A model generated the notes under the pieces. The model did no database searches, was not told the DNA's origin, and saw nothing but the letters and a program-made list of their open reading frames with translations. A DNA stretch of 64,000 nucleotides from an uncultured Lachnospiraceae bacterium (GTDB taxonomy: Bacteria; Bacillota; Clostridia; Lachnospirales; Lachnospiraceae): NCBI GenBank assembly GCA_910577045.1, contig CAJTLB010000011.1, forward strand, positions 11,567-75,566, read 5' to 3'. Each line of letters begins with the position of its first letter. Position 1 is the first letter of the stretch. The position numbers and the translations under genes were made by a program. This document shows, piece after piece, positions 23,329-32,393 of the stretch.

Positions 23329-26250
23329 ATGGAAATAAGGAATGTACCAGAATATGGGCTGGTAGAACAAAAGAAGCTTACAGATATTCAGGCAGAGGGA
23401 TGGCTACTTCGCCATAAGAAATCTGGGGCAAGGGTAATAGTGATTGAGACGGAGGATGAAAATAAAGTATTTAATATTGGCTTTCGTACTCCAGCACCAG
23501 ATAGTACAGGTGTCCCGCATATTATTGAACATAGTGTGCTGTGTGGATCGGATAAATTTCCTGTAAAGGATCCATTTGTGGAATTGGTGAAGGGGTCCTT
23601 AAATACTTTTTTAAATGCTATGACTTATCCAGATAGGACAATTTATCCAGTTGCTAGTTGTAATGATAAGGATTTCCAAAACTTAATGGATGTATATTTG
23701 GATGCAGTATTCCATCCGTATATTTATAAGCATAAGGAAATTTTTATGCAGGAGGGATGGAGTTATAGCTTAGAAAAAGAGGATGGGGAACTTACTTATA
23801 ATGGAGTAGTTTATAATGAAATGAAGGGGGCTTTTTCTTCTCCAGAAGGGGTATTGGATAGAGAGGTTTTGTCAGCGTTGTTCCCAGATATTAATTATGC
23901 AAATGAATCTGGGGGAAATCCAGAAAATATCCCTGAATTGACTTATGAGGCATTTTTAGATTTCCATAGAAAATATTATCATCCTTCTAATAGCTATATT
24001 TACCTGTATGGGGATATGGATATGGAAGAGAAATTAAAGTTTTTGGATAGGGAGTATTTGTGCCATTATAATATGGAGCAGGTGGATTCAAGAATACAAG
24101 AGCAGAAGCCATTTAGCCAAATTAAAAAAGTAAGTAAACAGTATTCTATTACAGAAGCAGAAAGTACGAAGGATAATACTTATTTATCATATAATATTGC
24201 AATAGGCGATAGTTTAGATACAGAAAGAAATTTGGCATTTGAGATTTTGGCTTATGTTTTAATCTCTTCCCCTGGCGCTCCATTAAAGCAGGCGATATTA
24301 GATGCAGGGATTGGCAGGGATGTATATGGAAGGTTTGAAACAGATATAAAATATAGTTTATTTAATATTGTTGCAAAAAATTCTAATAAGGAAAGAGAAG
24401 AGGAATTTGAGCAGGTTATTATAAATACGGTGAAGCACTTAGTAAAAGAAGGGTTAGATAAGGATGCATTGGAAGCGGCTGTAAATTATTTAGAGTTCCA
24501 ATATAGGGAAGCAGATTTTGGCAGGTACCCAAAAGGATTAATGCTTGCATTAAGTGTTTATGAAAGCTGGATTTATACAGATAGTAACCCATTCCGAAAT
24601 TTGGAAATGAATGGCTGCTTTGAAAAAATAAGAAGTATGTTAGGCACAGATTATTTTGAGCAGATGCTGCAAAAGTATATTTTAGATAACCGACATGCAG
24701 CATTAGTTTCAGTTGAGCCGGTTAAGGGGCTTACGGCAAAGAAGGAGGAAGAATTAAGGAAGAAACTTGCTAAGTACAAGGAAAGCCTTTCCTCGGTAGA
24801 AAGGCAGAAATTAGTAGAAGAAACAAGGAATTTAATACAATATAAGGAAATTCCATCTTTGCAAGAAGATTTAAAAAAGATCCCTATGTTAAAGAGAGAA
24901 GATATTAAAAAAGAAGCAACGCCGTTTGTTTTGGAAGAGCGTGAGGCATATGGGACAAAGGTATTGTTCCATCCCATTTTTACAAATGGGATTGGTTATT
25001 TGAATTTGGTGTTTTGCGCAGATAGTCTGCCAGTCCAATTTTTGCCATATTTTAGTTTGTTAAAGAATATATTGGGTTTTGTGGATACTACTAATTATGG
25101 TTATGAAAAGCTGTTCCATGAAATTAACCGCCAAACAGGAGGAATTGACAGTGCGGCTGTTGTTTATGGGGACTGTAAGGCAGAAAGGGCAAAGGGGACA
25201 TTGACTTTCCAGATTACAGCAAAAGCTTTTTACCATAAGCAAGCGTTTGCATTCCAAATAATAAAAGAGATAATAAAGGAATCTAGTCTTGAGGATGATA
25301 AGCGTTTAAAAGAAATTATTGCACAGCTTAAGTCACGTATGCAGATGAGCCTTACTTCTTCTGGGCATGCTGCTGCAATTACTAGAGGGTTATCTTGTAT
25401 TTCTTATGAGAAATATTATTCGGAGCATATTAGTGGCATTGCTTTTTATAAATTTATAGAAGATTTAGATAAGCATTATGAAGAAAGGAAAGTAGAATTT
25501 AAGGAGAATTTAAGGAAAACCATGAAAATGGTTTTCTGTGCAAAAAATCTTTTAGTGAGTTATACATCAGATGAGGAAGGATATACACAGATACCAGGGC
25601 TTGTAAAAGAGTTTGTTTTACAGCTTTATCCTGACAGCCCTAAAACAGAGAAAGAGCTTCCACAACTTTATAAACGGAGAGAGGGCTTTATGACTTCTTC
25701 CCAAGTACAATATGTGGCAAGGGCAGGAAATTATAAGGGGGCAGGATTTTCTTATAATGGCTGCTTAAGGATATTGTCTGTAATTATGAATTATGAATAT
25801 TTATGGACGAATATCCGTGTAAAGGGAGGCGCTTATGGCTGCATGAGTGGTTTTTTCCGAAATGGGGATAGTTATTTTGTCTCATACCGTGATCCAAATT
25901 TGGAGAAAACAAATGAGGTATTTGAAGGAATACCAGAATTTGTAAAGAATTTTGTAGTAGAAGAAAGGGATATGGATAAATATATTATTGGTACAATTAG
26001 CGATATTGATCAGCCCCTTACCCCTAAAAATAAGGCAGTCCGTGCACTTACTGCTTATATGACAGGGCTTACTTACCAAGAATTGCAAAAAGAAAGAGAT
26101 GAAATTCTTTCAGCAACAAAGGAAAGCATACAGGCACTGGCCCCCTTATTGTCAGCAATTATAAAAGATAATATTATATGTGCAGTAGGAAATGCAGAAA
26201 AAATAAAAAAATCAGAATTATTTACAGAAAAAGAGAATCTTTTTGAGTAA
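23329..26250 (+). CDS. M16C insulinase-family metallopeptidase (PreP-like)
   Basis: This is a 973-residue zinc peptidase of the pitrilysin/insulinase type, M16C subgroup, which closes around short peptides and degrades them. The inverted zinc motif HxxEH is PHIIEHSVLCGS (near residue 65), and the further zinc Glu lies downstream in the VYNEMKGAFSSP region. SLNTFLNAMTYPDRTIYP is typical of PreP-like members. The second half is the catalytically silent partner, with KGGAYGCMSGFFRNG. No signal peptide, so cytoplasmic. The ATG at 23329 is preferred over 23317 because GGAGAGG lies between them. Confidence 0.93.
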   Translation: MEIRNVPEYGLVEQKKLTDIQAEGWLLRHKKSGARVIVIETEDENKVFNIGFRTPAPDSTGVPHIIEHSVLCGSDKFPVKDPFVELVKGSLNTFLNAMTYPDRTIYPVASCNDKDFQNLMDVYLDAVFHPYIYKHKEIFMQEGWSYSLEKEDGELTYNGVVYNEMKGAFSSPEGVLDREVLSALFPDINYANESGGNPENIPELTYEAFLDFHRKYYHPSNSYIYLYGDMDMEEKLKFLDREYLCHYNMEQVDSRIQEQKPFSQIKKVSKQYSITEAESTKDNTYLSYNIAIGDSLDTERNLAFEILAYVLISSPGAPLKQAILDAGIGRDVYGRFETDIKYSLFNIVAKNSNKEREEEFEQVIINTVKHLVKEGLDKDALEAAVNYLEFQYREADFGRYPKGLMLALSVYESWIYTDSNPFRNLEMNGCFEKIRSMLGTDYFEQMLQKYILDNRHAALVSVEPVKGLTAKKEEELRKKLAKYKESLSSVERQKLVEETRNLIQYKEIPSLQEDLKKIPMLKREDIKKEATPFVLEEREAYGTKVLFHPIFTNGIGYLNLVFCADSLPVQFLPYFSLLKNILGFVDTTNYGYEKLFHEINRQTGGIDSAAVVYGDCKAERAKGTLTFQITAKAFYHKQAFAFQIIKEIIKESSLEDDKRLKEIIAQLKSRMQMSLTSSGHAAAITRGLSCISYEKYYSEHISGIAFYKFIEDLDKHYEERKVEFKENLRKTMKMVFCAKNLLVSYTSDEEGYTQIPGLVKEFVLQLYPDSPKTEKELPQLYKRREGFMTSSQVQYVARAGNYKGAGFSYNGCLRILSVIMNYEYLWTNIRVKGGAYGCMSGFFRNGDSYFVSYRDPNLEKTNEVFEGIPEFVKNFVVEERDMDKYIIGTISDIDQPLTPKNKAVRALTAYMTGLTYQELQKERDEILSATKESIQALAPLLSAIIKDNIICAVGNAEKIKKSELFTEKENLFE

Positions 26251-26260
26251 AAGAAAAAAT

Positions 26261-26299
26261 AGAAGCACCAGCTTAGGCTGATGCTTCTGTTTCTTTTTC
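26261..26299. terminator. Bidirectional terminator between convergent genes
   Basis: AGAAGCA with AGC (26261-26273) pairs with GCT and TGCTTCT around a short loop, followed by a T-rich run; the reverse strand also ends in T. The stop codon of the CNNM-type gene lies within it. Confidence 0.75.
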
Positions 26300-27550
26300 T
26301 TCTGGTAAACGTATAATGTGGACTCGCTCAATCCGGTTTTTATCAAGTGATATAACAGAGAATTGGAAACCTTCTGCTGTAAACATGTCTCCTTGTTCTG
26401 GAAGCCGATCCAAATTTTCCATAATATATCCGCCTAAAGAATCATAGTCTTCAGAGGATAAGCTGCTATCCAATAAATCGTTGAGGTCGCCAAGTTTAAT
26501 TTGCCCATCTACCTCATATTCTGTATCAGAAATGGTTTTAAATACTTCATCTTCATCTTCATCGTATTCATCCCGGATTTCCCCTACAATTTCTTCCAGT
26601 AAATCTTCTAAGGTAATTAATCCGGCAGTTGCGCCGTATTCATCTAAGACAATGGCAATATTGACAGAAGTTTTCCTCATTTCTAACATAAGCTCAGAAA
26701 TACGCTTGGACTCATAGGTATAATATGCTTCCCTTAAATAATCTTTTATATGGAATTCTGTATCTGGCTTATATAAAAGAATATCCTTCATATTGATAAT
26801 GCCGATTACATTGTCATTAGTGCCTTGATAAACCGGAAGCCTAGTATAACGGAATTCTTCAAAAATATCTAATAATTCCTGATAGGTGCTGTCAATAGAT
26901 ACAAATGTCATGTCAATACGGGGGATCATAACATCCCTTGCCCGTGCATCGCCAAAGTCAAATACATTGTTAATAATTCGGCGTTCTTCACTTTCAATAA
27001 TGCCTTCTTCATGGCCAACATCTACTATTGTACGGAGTTCTGTTTCTGTAATAGTAGTGCCTTTGTTGTCAGGATTGACACGCAGTAGTTTTAAAACGCC
27101 AAGAGAAAGCTGGTTGACAATATAAATAGCAGGAGTAAGGATATACATTAATGTATAGATAATACCAGCAACATGTAAGGAAATCGTTTCCGCATTTAAG
27201 GTGGCAAAGGTCTTTGGTGTTATTTCACCAAAAATTAAGATTAATAAAGTAATAATGCCTGTTGCAACACCTGCGCCTGTATTTCCTAGCAAATCAATTG
27301 CAAGGACAGTGGCAATGGAAGAGGTTGAAATATTCACAATATTGTTGCCAATTAGGATAGCACCAAGCATTTTTCCAGAATTTTCGATAACCTTTCCAAG
27401 CGTAACCGCTTTTTTGTTGCCTTCTTCAATTAGAGTACGAACACGAATCCGGTTTACAGTAGTTAAAGCCGTTTCCGCACAAGAAAAAAAAGCAGATAAG
27501 AAAATTAGAACTAATAGTACAATAAAACGTATGGCGACACTAGGGTCCAA
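26273..27550 (-). CDS. CNNM/CorC-type hemolysin-family transporter (DUF21-CBS-CorC)
   Basis: This is a membrane protein of 425 residues. The N-terminal DUF21 domain has about four helices (residues 5-150, with SAFFSCAETALTTVNRIRVRTL and LIGNNIVNISTS). Two CBS domains follow (about 205-330, containing ARDVMIPRIDM and the MKDILLYK linker), then a CorC_HlyC domain at the C-terminus. Relatives are Mg2+ or Co2+ exporters; the old hemolysin name is historical. It starts with TTG, with AAGGAGTG about 8 bases upstream. With MgtE this gives the window an importer and a probable exporter of Mg2+. Confidence 0.92.
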   Translation of the reverse strand: MDPSVAIRFIVLLVLIFLSAFFSCAETALTTVNRIRVRTLIEEGNKKAVTLGKVIENSGKMLGAILIGNNIVNISTSSIATVLAIDLLGNTGAGVATGIITLLILIFGEITPKTFATLNAETISLHVAGIIYTLMYILTPAIYIVNQLSLGVLKLLRVNPDNKGTTITETELRTIVDVGHEEGIIESEERRIINNVFDFGDARARDVMIPRIDMTFVSIDSTYQELLDIFEEFRYTRLPVYQGTNDNVIGIINMKDILLYKPDTEFHIKDYLREAYYTYESKRISELMLEMRKTSVNIAIVLDEYGATAGLITLEDLLEEIVGEIRDEYDEDEDEVFKTISDTEYEVDGQIKLGDLNDLLDSSLSSEDYDSLGGYIMENLDRLPEQGDMFTAEGFQFSVISLDKNRIERVHIIRLPEEKETEASA

Positions 27551-27599
27551 AAAAAATCACTCCTTGTAAAATATAAATTTAGTATAGTAAATAAATATG

Positions 27600-27629
27600 A
27601 TATTACACTATAAAGACAGGTGTTGTCAA
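27600..27629 (-). promoter_or_regulatory. Promoter for the CNNM-type gene
   Basis: On the minus strand TTGACA (27624-27629) and TAATAT (27600-27605) are separated by 18 bp, about 50 bp before the TTG start. Confidence 0.6.
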
Positions 27630-27707
27630 GTGCTATTTGCAAGTAAAGCAGCATATATTGTAAAACAATGGATAATATGATTTATGGATTATGGGAGGGG
27701 ACGGTTT

Positions 27708-28079
27708 ATGGAAGGGGAACAAGTGATAGATAAGGCAATAAAAATAGTAAAAGTCCTTGTAATGGAAGCCCTTATTAGTGTAGCTGCATTATGCCTATTT
27801 GCGTTAATATTAATGAGATTCCAGCCATCAGAAAGTGGAATCCGCATGGGCGTGCGAATTTTGTATATTATAGTAAATCTAATTGGCGGGTTTTTAATTG
27901 GGAAAATAATGAAACAAAAGAAGTTTCTTTGGGGCGTTATAACAGGGCTGATTTATTTTGTAATAATTTCAATAATATCTTGTTTAGTAACACAAAGTTT
28001 TTATTCTGATATACAAAATGCAATAACCATATGCCTGCTTTGTGTAGCAGGTGGTATGGCAGGAGGAATGTTAAGTTGA
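27708..28079 (+). CDS. Small four-helix membrane protein, TIGR04086-like
   Basis: This protein of 123 residues has four predicted membrane helices (about 16-36, 51-67, 77-98 and 105-120). The pattern, with GGFLIGKIMKQKKFLWGVITG in the second and third helices and a glycine-rich GGMAGGML end, matches the TIGR04086 family of Clostridia, whose function is unknown. The ATG at 27708 has GGGAGGGG 7 bases upstream; an earlier in-frame ATG at 27684 has no such site. It stands alone and ends before a terminator. Confidence 0.75.
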   Translation: MEGEQVIDKAIKIVKVLVMEALISVAALCLFALILMRFQPSESGIRMGVRILYIIVNLIGGFLIGKIMKQKKFLWGVITGLIYFVIISIISCLVTQSFYSDIQNAITICLLCVAGGMAGGMLS

Positions 28080-28112
28080 AGGTATGATTAGAATTAAGTA
28101 AATAAATTATTA

Positions 28113-28157
28113 AAAAAGCTTCCCAACGCGTAAGAGATGTTAGGAAGCTTTTATTAA
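28113..28157. terminator. Bidirectional terminator
   Basis: AAAAGCTTCC pairs with GGAAGCTTTT around a 20-base loop, between the convergent small membrane protein and uxaC genes, with A and T runs on either side. Confidence 0.75.
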
Positions 28158-28180
28158 AGAAGTTTATCTAATAGCTGTTT

Positions 28181-29587
28181 TTATAGGTGAAACCCAAAGT
28201 ATCTTACGGCATTGTTATAAGAAATTCCTTCTACAATTTCTTTTAATGCTTTCATATCAGCTGGATATTCTCCATTTTCTACCCAGTTGCCAAGAATGTC
28301 ACAAAGGATTCTCCTAAAATATTCATGCCTGGTATAAGAAAGGAAGCTTCTAGAGTCAGTTAACATACCAATAAAGTTACCAAGGACGCCAAGGTTAGCA
28401 AGGGTAGTCATCTGTTCGGTCATGCCAAGTTTATGGTCGTTAAACCACCAAGCAGAACCTTGTTGTATTTTCCCTATGGCAGAAGGAGACTGGAAGCAGC
28501 CAATAATAGTTCCAATAGAGGCATTGTCATTTGGGTTTAAGGAATAAAGCACTGTTTTTGGCAGTTCATCTGTAGCATTTAGGGCGTTTAAGAAATCAGC
28601 CATAGAAGCAGATGGGGCATAATTATCAATGCAGTCAAAACCAGTATCAGGGCCTAATTGGTTAAAACGGAAAATGTTGTTGTCACGTTTACAGCCATAG
28701 TGCAACTGCATAACCCAGCCGCGCTTGTTATATTCTTTTCCAACAAAAAGCATAAATGCTGTTTTAAACTTTAACTGTTCTTCATAGGAGATAGAACCGC
28801 CAGACATACGCTTTGCAAAAATAGCTTCTAGCTCTTCTGAAGAAGCAGGGTTGTACATAACATAGTTTAAAGCGTGGTCGGATACACAGCAGCCCATGGA
28901 AGCAAAGAAATCCATACGGTTTTGCAGGGCGGCTTTTAAATCAGCAAATGTTTTAATTACCATATTGCTTGCAGATGTTAATTTGGCAAGATAGTCTAAG
29001 TAATCAGGCTTTTCAATATTCATAGCCTTATCAGGGCGCCATGCAGGAAGTACTTGGACGTCAAAACTATTGTCTTCTGCAATTTTTTTGTGCCATTCCA
29101 AAGTATCAGCAGGATCATCTGTGGTACAGATTAAAGTAACGTTGGACTGTTTAATAATATTCCTTACACTCATACTGTCTTCTTGTAATTTAGCGTTGCA
29201 CAAATTCCATACTTCTTCTGCAGTATCCCCATTTAAAGCCCCAGTATAGCCAAAATATCTTTGTAATTCTAAATGGCTCCAATGATATAGAGGGTTCCCA
29301 ATTGCTTTGGAAAGTGATTCAGCCCATTTTTGGAATTTTTCCCTGTCAGGCGCATCTCCTGTAATATAACGTTCCTCTACGCCACAACTTCTCATAACAC
29401 GCCATTTGTAATGGTCCCCGCCAAGCCATACTTGTGTAATATTGTTAAATTTCCTATTTTCTGCAATTTCTTGTGGGTTAATGTGGCAGTGGTAATCCAA
29501 TACGGGCATTTTTTCTGCAAAATCATGGAATAATGTTTTTGCTGTATCCGTAGATAGTAAGAAATCCTTGTCCATAAATTGTTTCAT
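28181..29587 (-). CDS. uxaC: Glucuronate/galacturonate isomerase
   Basis: It isomerises D-galacturonate to D-tagaturonate (and D-glucuronate to D-fructuronate), the entry step of hexuronate breakdown. At 468 residues it is a full-length amidohydrolase-fold UxaC, with the YHCHINPQEIAENR metal site near residue 32, CTTDDPADTLEWH, LPAWRPDKA, MQLHYGC, and GMLTDSRSFLSYTRHEYFRRIL near the C-terminus. AAGGAGG lies before the ATG. It forms an operon with the regulator gene just upstream (14-bp gap) and is divergent from uxaB-uxaA. Confidence 0.96.
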   Translation of the reverse strand: MKQFMDKDFLLSTDTAKTLFHDFAEKMPVLDYHCHINPQEIAENRKFNNITQVWLGGDHYKWRVMRSCGVEERYITGDAPDREKFQKWAESLSKAIGNPLYHWSHLELQRYFGYTGALNGDTAEEVWNLCNAKLQEDSMSVRNIIKQSNVTLICTTDDPADTLEWHKKIAEDNSFDVQVLPAWRPDKAMNIEKPDYLDYLAKLTSASNMVIKTFADLKAALQNRMDFFASMGCCVSDHALNYVMYNPASSEELEAIFAKRMSGGSISYEEQLKFKTAFMLFVGKEYNKRGWVMQLHYGCKRDNNIFRFNQLGPDTGFDCIDNYAPSASMADFLNALNATDELPKTVLYSLNPNDNASIGTIIGCFQSPSAIGKIQQGSAWWFNDHKLGMTEQMTTLANLGVLGNFIGMLTDSRSFLSYTRHEYFRRILCDILGNWVENGEYPADMKALKEIVEGISYNNAVRYFGFHL

Positions 29588-29601
29588 GTAAAAAATCCTC
29601 C

Positions 29602-30603
29602 TTAGATATTTGTGGTTTTTCGGTATACAATGTCAGCGGAAAGAATAGTCCTAGCCGGAACATTATAACCTTTAAAAATGCTCATTAATGATTTAACTGT
29701 GTGGATACAGAGGTTTTGTACTTTTGTATCAACTGAAGTTAATTCTGGTTCTGCGCAAGTAGCAAGAATAGAATTGTTGTATCCAACAATACTAATATCC
29801 CCTGGCACAGATAATTGGTTGCTAAGGGCAAATTTTAAAGCCCCGACTGCTAGGGAATCGTCTGAAGTAACCACGCTGTCAATAGTAAGCCCACTATGGT
29901 ATAAGCGGGCGATAGTATCACGGGAATCTGAAATGTCTTTTTTACACATTTGCATATACTTTTCCCGGATAGGGAGCTTGTGGCGTGTTAATGCCCTTAA
30001 AAAGCCTTCTCTTTTGCGAGTCCCACTATAGGAATTGCTGGTATATAAATAAAGAGTGTTGTGCCTGCCATTTTCTATTAGGGCATTAGTAATGTCGAAT
30101 ATGGCACGATAGTCATTGCATAAGGTACAATAGATATTAGAACCTTCTAAAAATCCATTTACCAACATAATCGGGACTTGCTGGGAAGCAGCAGTAATAT
30201 AGGCATTGTCACTATGTTTTGGTTCTAAAAACTTAGAACCTACCATAATAATGGCATCTACCCGTTTGGAAAGAAGAAGATCGAGAGATTTTTTCTTGTT
30301 CTCCAAATCATAGCCAGTACAGCAAAGGATACTGTCATAGCCGTGGATACGGAGTTCATGCTCAGTGTAATAGACGGCATTGGCAAGATAAATGTCAGAG
30401 GAATCTGTGCACATAATACCAATTGTTTTCATAGTATTTAGCCCAAGGCCCCTAGCAAAGACATTTGGTGTATAACCAAGCTCATCCATAACAGCAAGAA
30501 CCTTGTTTTTGGTTTGTTCACTGACATTAGGGTTGCCATTAAGGACACGGGAGACCGTAGCGATAGAAACGCCAGCTTTTTCAGATACATCATAAATGTT
30601 CAA
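29602..30603 (-). CDS. LacI-family repressor of the galacturonate genes
   Basis: The N-terminal LacI helix-turn-helix is IYDVSEKAGVSIATVSRVLNGN with hinge GYTPNVFARGL, followed by a periplasmic-binding-protein-like ligand domain. It most likely controls both uxaC and uxaB-uxaA, because a perfect palindrome stands at each divergent promoter; the inducer would be a hexuronate or an intermediate. The open frame begins with TTG at 30612, but that codon abuts the AAAGGAG site; TTG at 30603 has a 9-base spacing and gives the usual MNIYDV start, so it is used here. The protein has 333 residues. Confidence 0.88.
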   Translation of the reverse strand: MNIYDVSEKAGVSIATVSRVLNGNPNVSEQTKNKVLAVMDELGYTPNVFARGLGLNTMKTIGIMCTDSSDIYLANAVYYTEHELRIHGYDSILCCTGYDLENKKKSLDLLLSKRVDAIIMVGSKFLEPKHSDNAYITAASQQVPIMLVNGFLEGSNIYCTLCNDYRAIFDITNALIENGRHNTLYLYTSNSYSGTRKREGFLRALTRHKLPIREKYMQMCKKDISDSRDTIARLYHSGLTIDSVVTSDDSLAVGALKFALSNQLSVPGDISIVGYNNSILATCAEPELTSVDTKVQNLCIHTVKSLMSIFKGYNVPARTILSADIVYRKTTNI

Positions 30604-30664
30604 ATTAGTCAACTCCTTTATTCCTGCAAAATAACAAGTCAGGATTTGTGTGCGGCATACAAAG

Positions 30665-30719
30665 TGTAAGCGCTTACAACATCTATAAGGATTATACTAT
30701 GGAAAAAGAAGATTGGCAA
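30665..30719 (-). promoter_or_regulatory. Promoter and LacI-type operator for the regulator-uxaC operon
   Basis: On the minus strand TTGCCA (30714-30719) and TATAAT (30691-30696) have a 17-bp spacer. The 14-bp perfect palindrome TGTAAGCGCTTACA (30665-30678) lies just downstream of the -10 box, so a bound repressor would block initiation. Autoregulation of the repressor is implied. Confidence 0.85.
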
Positions 30720-30782
30720 TAGTAAACCAAGGAATAGAAAAAAATTTTTAATGAAAAAATGGTAAAATATATGAAAATAGAA

Positions 30783-30831
30783 TTGACTTCTGTTATATTT
30801 CTATGTAAAATAGTGAATGTAAGCACTTACA
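30783..30831 (+). promoter_or_regulatory. Promoter and LacI-type operator for uxaB-uxaA
   Basis: TTGACT (30783-30788) and TAAAAT (30806-30811) have a 17-bp spacer. TGTAAGCACTTACA (30818-30831), one base different from the palindrome at 30665, follows the -10 box by 6 bp. Confidence 0.85.
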
Positions 30832-30893
30832 TATGCTCGTGTATACGAAAATATGTAAGAGGGTCCAGAAAATAATTGATGAGGTGACAAAGG

Positions 30894-32381
30894 ATGGAAA
30901 CATTAAGTAAGAAGATTTCTAACGCAGCAGACAGGCCAGTAAAGGTACTCCAGTTTGGAGAAGGAAATTTCCTTCGTGCCTTCGTGGATTACATGTTTGA
31001 TGTAACCAATGAAAAAACGGATTTTAACGGCGGTGTCGTAATTGTAAAACCGATTGAGTTTGGGAACCTTGACCGTTTTCATAAGCAGGAATGCCAATAT
31101 ACATTACAGCTCCGCGGCATTGAAAATGGTGAACCAAAGAAGGAAACACGTATTATTACTTCTGTAGTAGATGCGGTAGCAGCAATTGAAGAATATGAGA
31201 AGTTTATGTCTTATGCAAAAATGGATTCCGTCCGTTTTGTTGTATCAAATACAACAGAGGCAGGCATTGTATTTGACGAGACAGATGAATTTAAGGCATG
31301 CCCACCTAAGACTTACCCAGGGAAGCTGACAAAGCTTTTATATGAAAGGTTTAAACATTTTAATGGTGCGAAAGACAAGGGAATTATTATGATCCCATGT
31401 GAATTAATTGCAGATAATGGAATTGAGTTAAAGAAATGTGTAATGAAATTTGCGGAAACTTGGGAATTAGGGGATGAGTTTAAAGCGTGGCTAGAGGATG
31501 CATGTTCGTTTTGCAGTACTTTAGTGGATCGGATTGTGCCAGGTTATCCAAGGGAAGAAGCAGAAGAATTATGTAAAGAATTTGGTTATGTAGATGAATT
31601 AATTGATACAGCAGAGATTTTTGGTTTATGGGTAATTGAAAGTGACAAGGATTTGGATGCATTGAAAAAAGAGCTTCCATTTAATGAAGCAGGGCTTCCT
31701 GTTGTATTTACAAAAGACCACCATCCATATAAAGAAAGAAAGGTACGTATTTTAAATGGGGCGCATACTTCTTTTGTCCCTACTTCTTTCTTAGCAGGCA
31801 ATAATTTAGTAAAAGAATCCATGGATGATAAGGTAATCCGTAAGTTTATGGAAGAAACGTTGGCAGATGAAGTAATCCCTACATTGTCACTTCCAGCAGA
31901 AGAGTGCAAGGAATTTGCAGCCGCTGTTACAGAGAGGTTCTGCAACCCATATATTAAACACAGATTATTAGATATTACATTAAATTCTATTTCAAAATGG
32001 GAAGCACGTTGTATGCCTTCTTTCCTTGGCTATATTAAGAAATTTGGGAAATTGCCGAAGTATTTAACATTCTCCCTTGCAGCAGAGATGTGTTTCTATG
32101 CTACACAGAAGGATGGCGAGGCAAACGGGGGTTATTGTTTAATAGGGGAAAGAAATGGCGAAGAATATGTAATCCGTGATGATAGGTTTGTATTAGATTT
32201 CTTTAAGGCAAATTCCCAGAAAGAGCCTAAGGAATATGCAGAAGCATTTTTAAGCAACACAAAGTTCTTTGGCGGGGAAGATTTGGGTAAGATAGATGGG
32301 CTGGCCGATGCAGTAGCAGGGTATGTTGCTGATATCCGCGCAAACGGCATGAGGGCAGTTGTTGATAAATTAGTTGGTTAA
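30894..32381 (+). CDS. uxaB: Tagaturonate reductase (altronate oxidoreductase)
   Basis: It reduces D-tagaturonate to D-altronate with NADH. At 495 residues it is a long-chain mannitol-dehydrogenase-type enzyme. The N-terminal Rossmann domain carries KVLQFGEGNFLRAFVDYMFD (residues 18-37), and the catalytic C-terminal domain contains RKVRILNGAHTSFVPTSFLAG with the active Asn/His, then YIKHRLLDITLNSISKWEAR. Order and promoter mark it as first gene of the uxaB-uxaA transcript, 12 bp before uxaA. It could act on fructuronate (UxuB type), but pairing with uxaA supports tagaturonate. Confidence 0.94.
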   Translation: METLSKKISNAADRPVKVLQFGEGNFLRAFVDYMFDVTNEKTDFNGGVVIVKPIEFGNLDRFHKQECQYTLQLRGIENGEPKKETRIITSVVDAVAAIEEYEKFMSYAKMDSVRFVVSNTTEAGIVFDETDEFKACPPKTYPGKLTKLLYERFKHFNGAKDKGIIMIPCELIADNGIELKKCVMKFAETWELGDEFKAWLEDACSFCSTLVDRIVPGYPREEAEELCKEFGYVDELIDTAEIFGLWVIESDKDLDALKKELPFNEAGLPVVFTKDHHPYKERKVRILNGAHTSFVPTSFLAGNNLVKESMDDKVIRKFMEETLADEVIPTLSLPAEECKEFAAAVTERFCNPYIKHRLLDITLNSISKWEARCMPSFLGYIKKFGKLPKYLTFSLAAEMCFYATQKDGEANGGYCLIGERNGEEYVIRDDRFVLDFFKANSQKEPKEYAEAFLSNTKFFGGEDLGKIDGLADAVAGYVADIRANGMRAVVDKLVG

Positions 32382-32393
32382 AAGGAGCATGGC

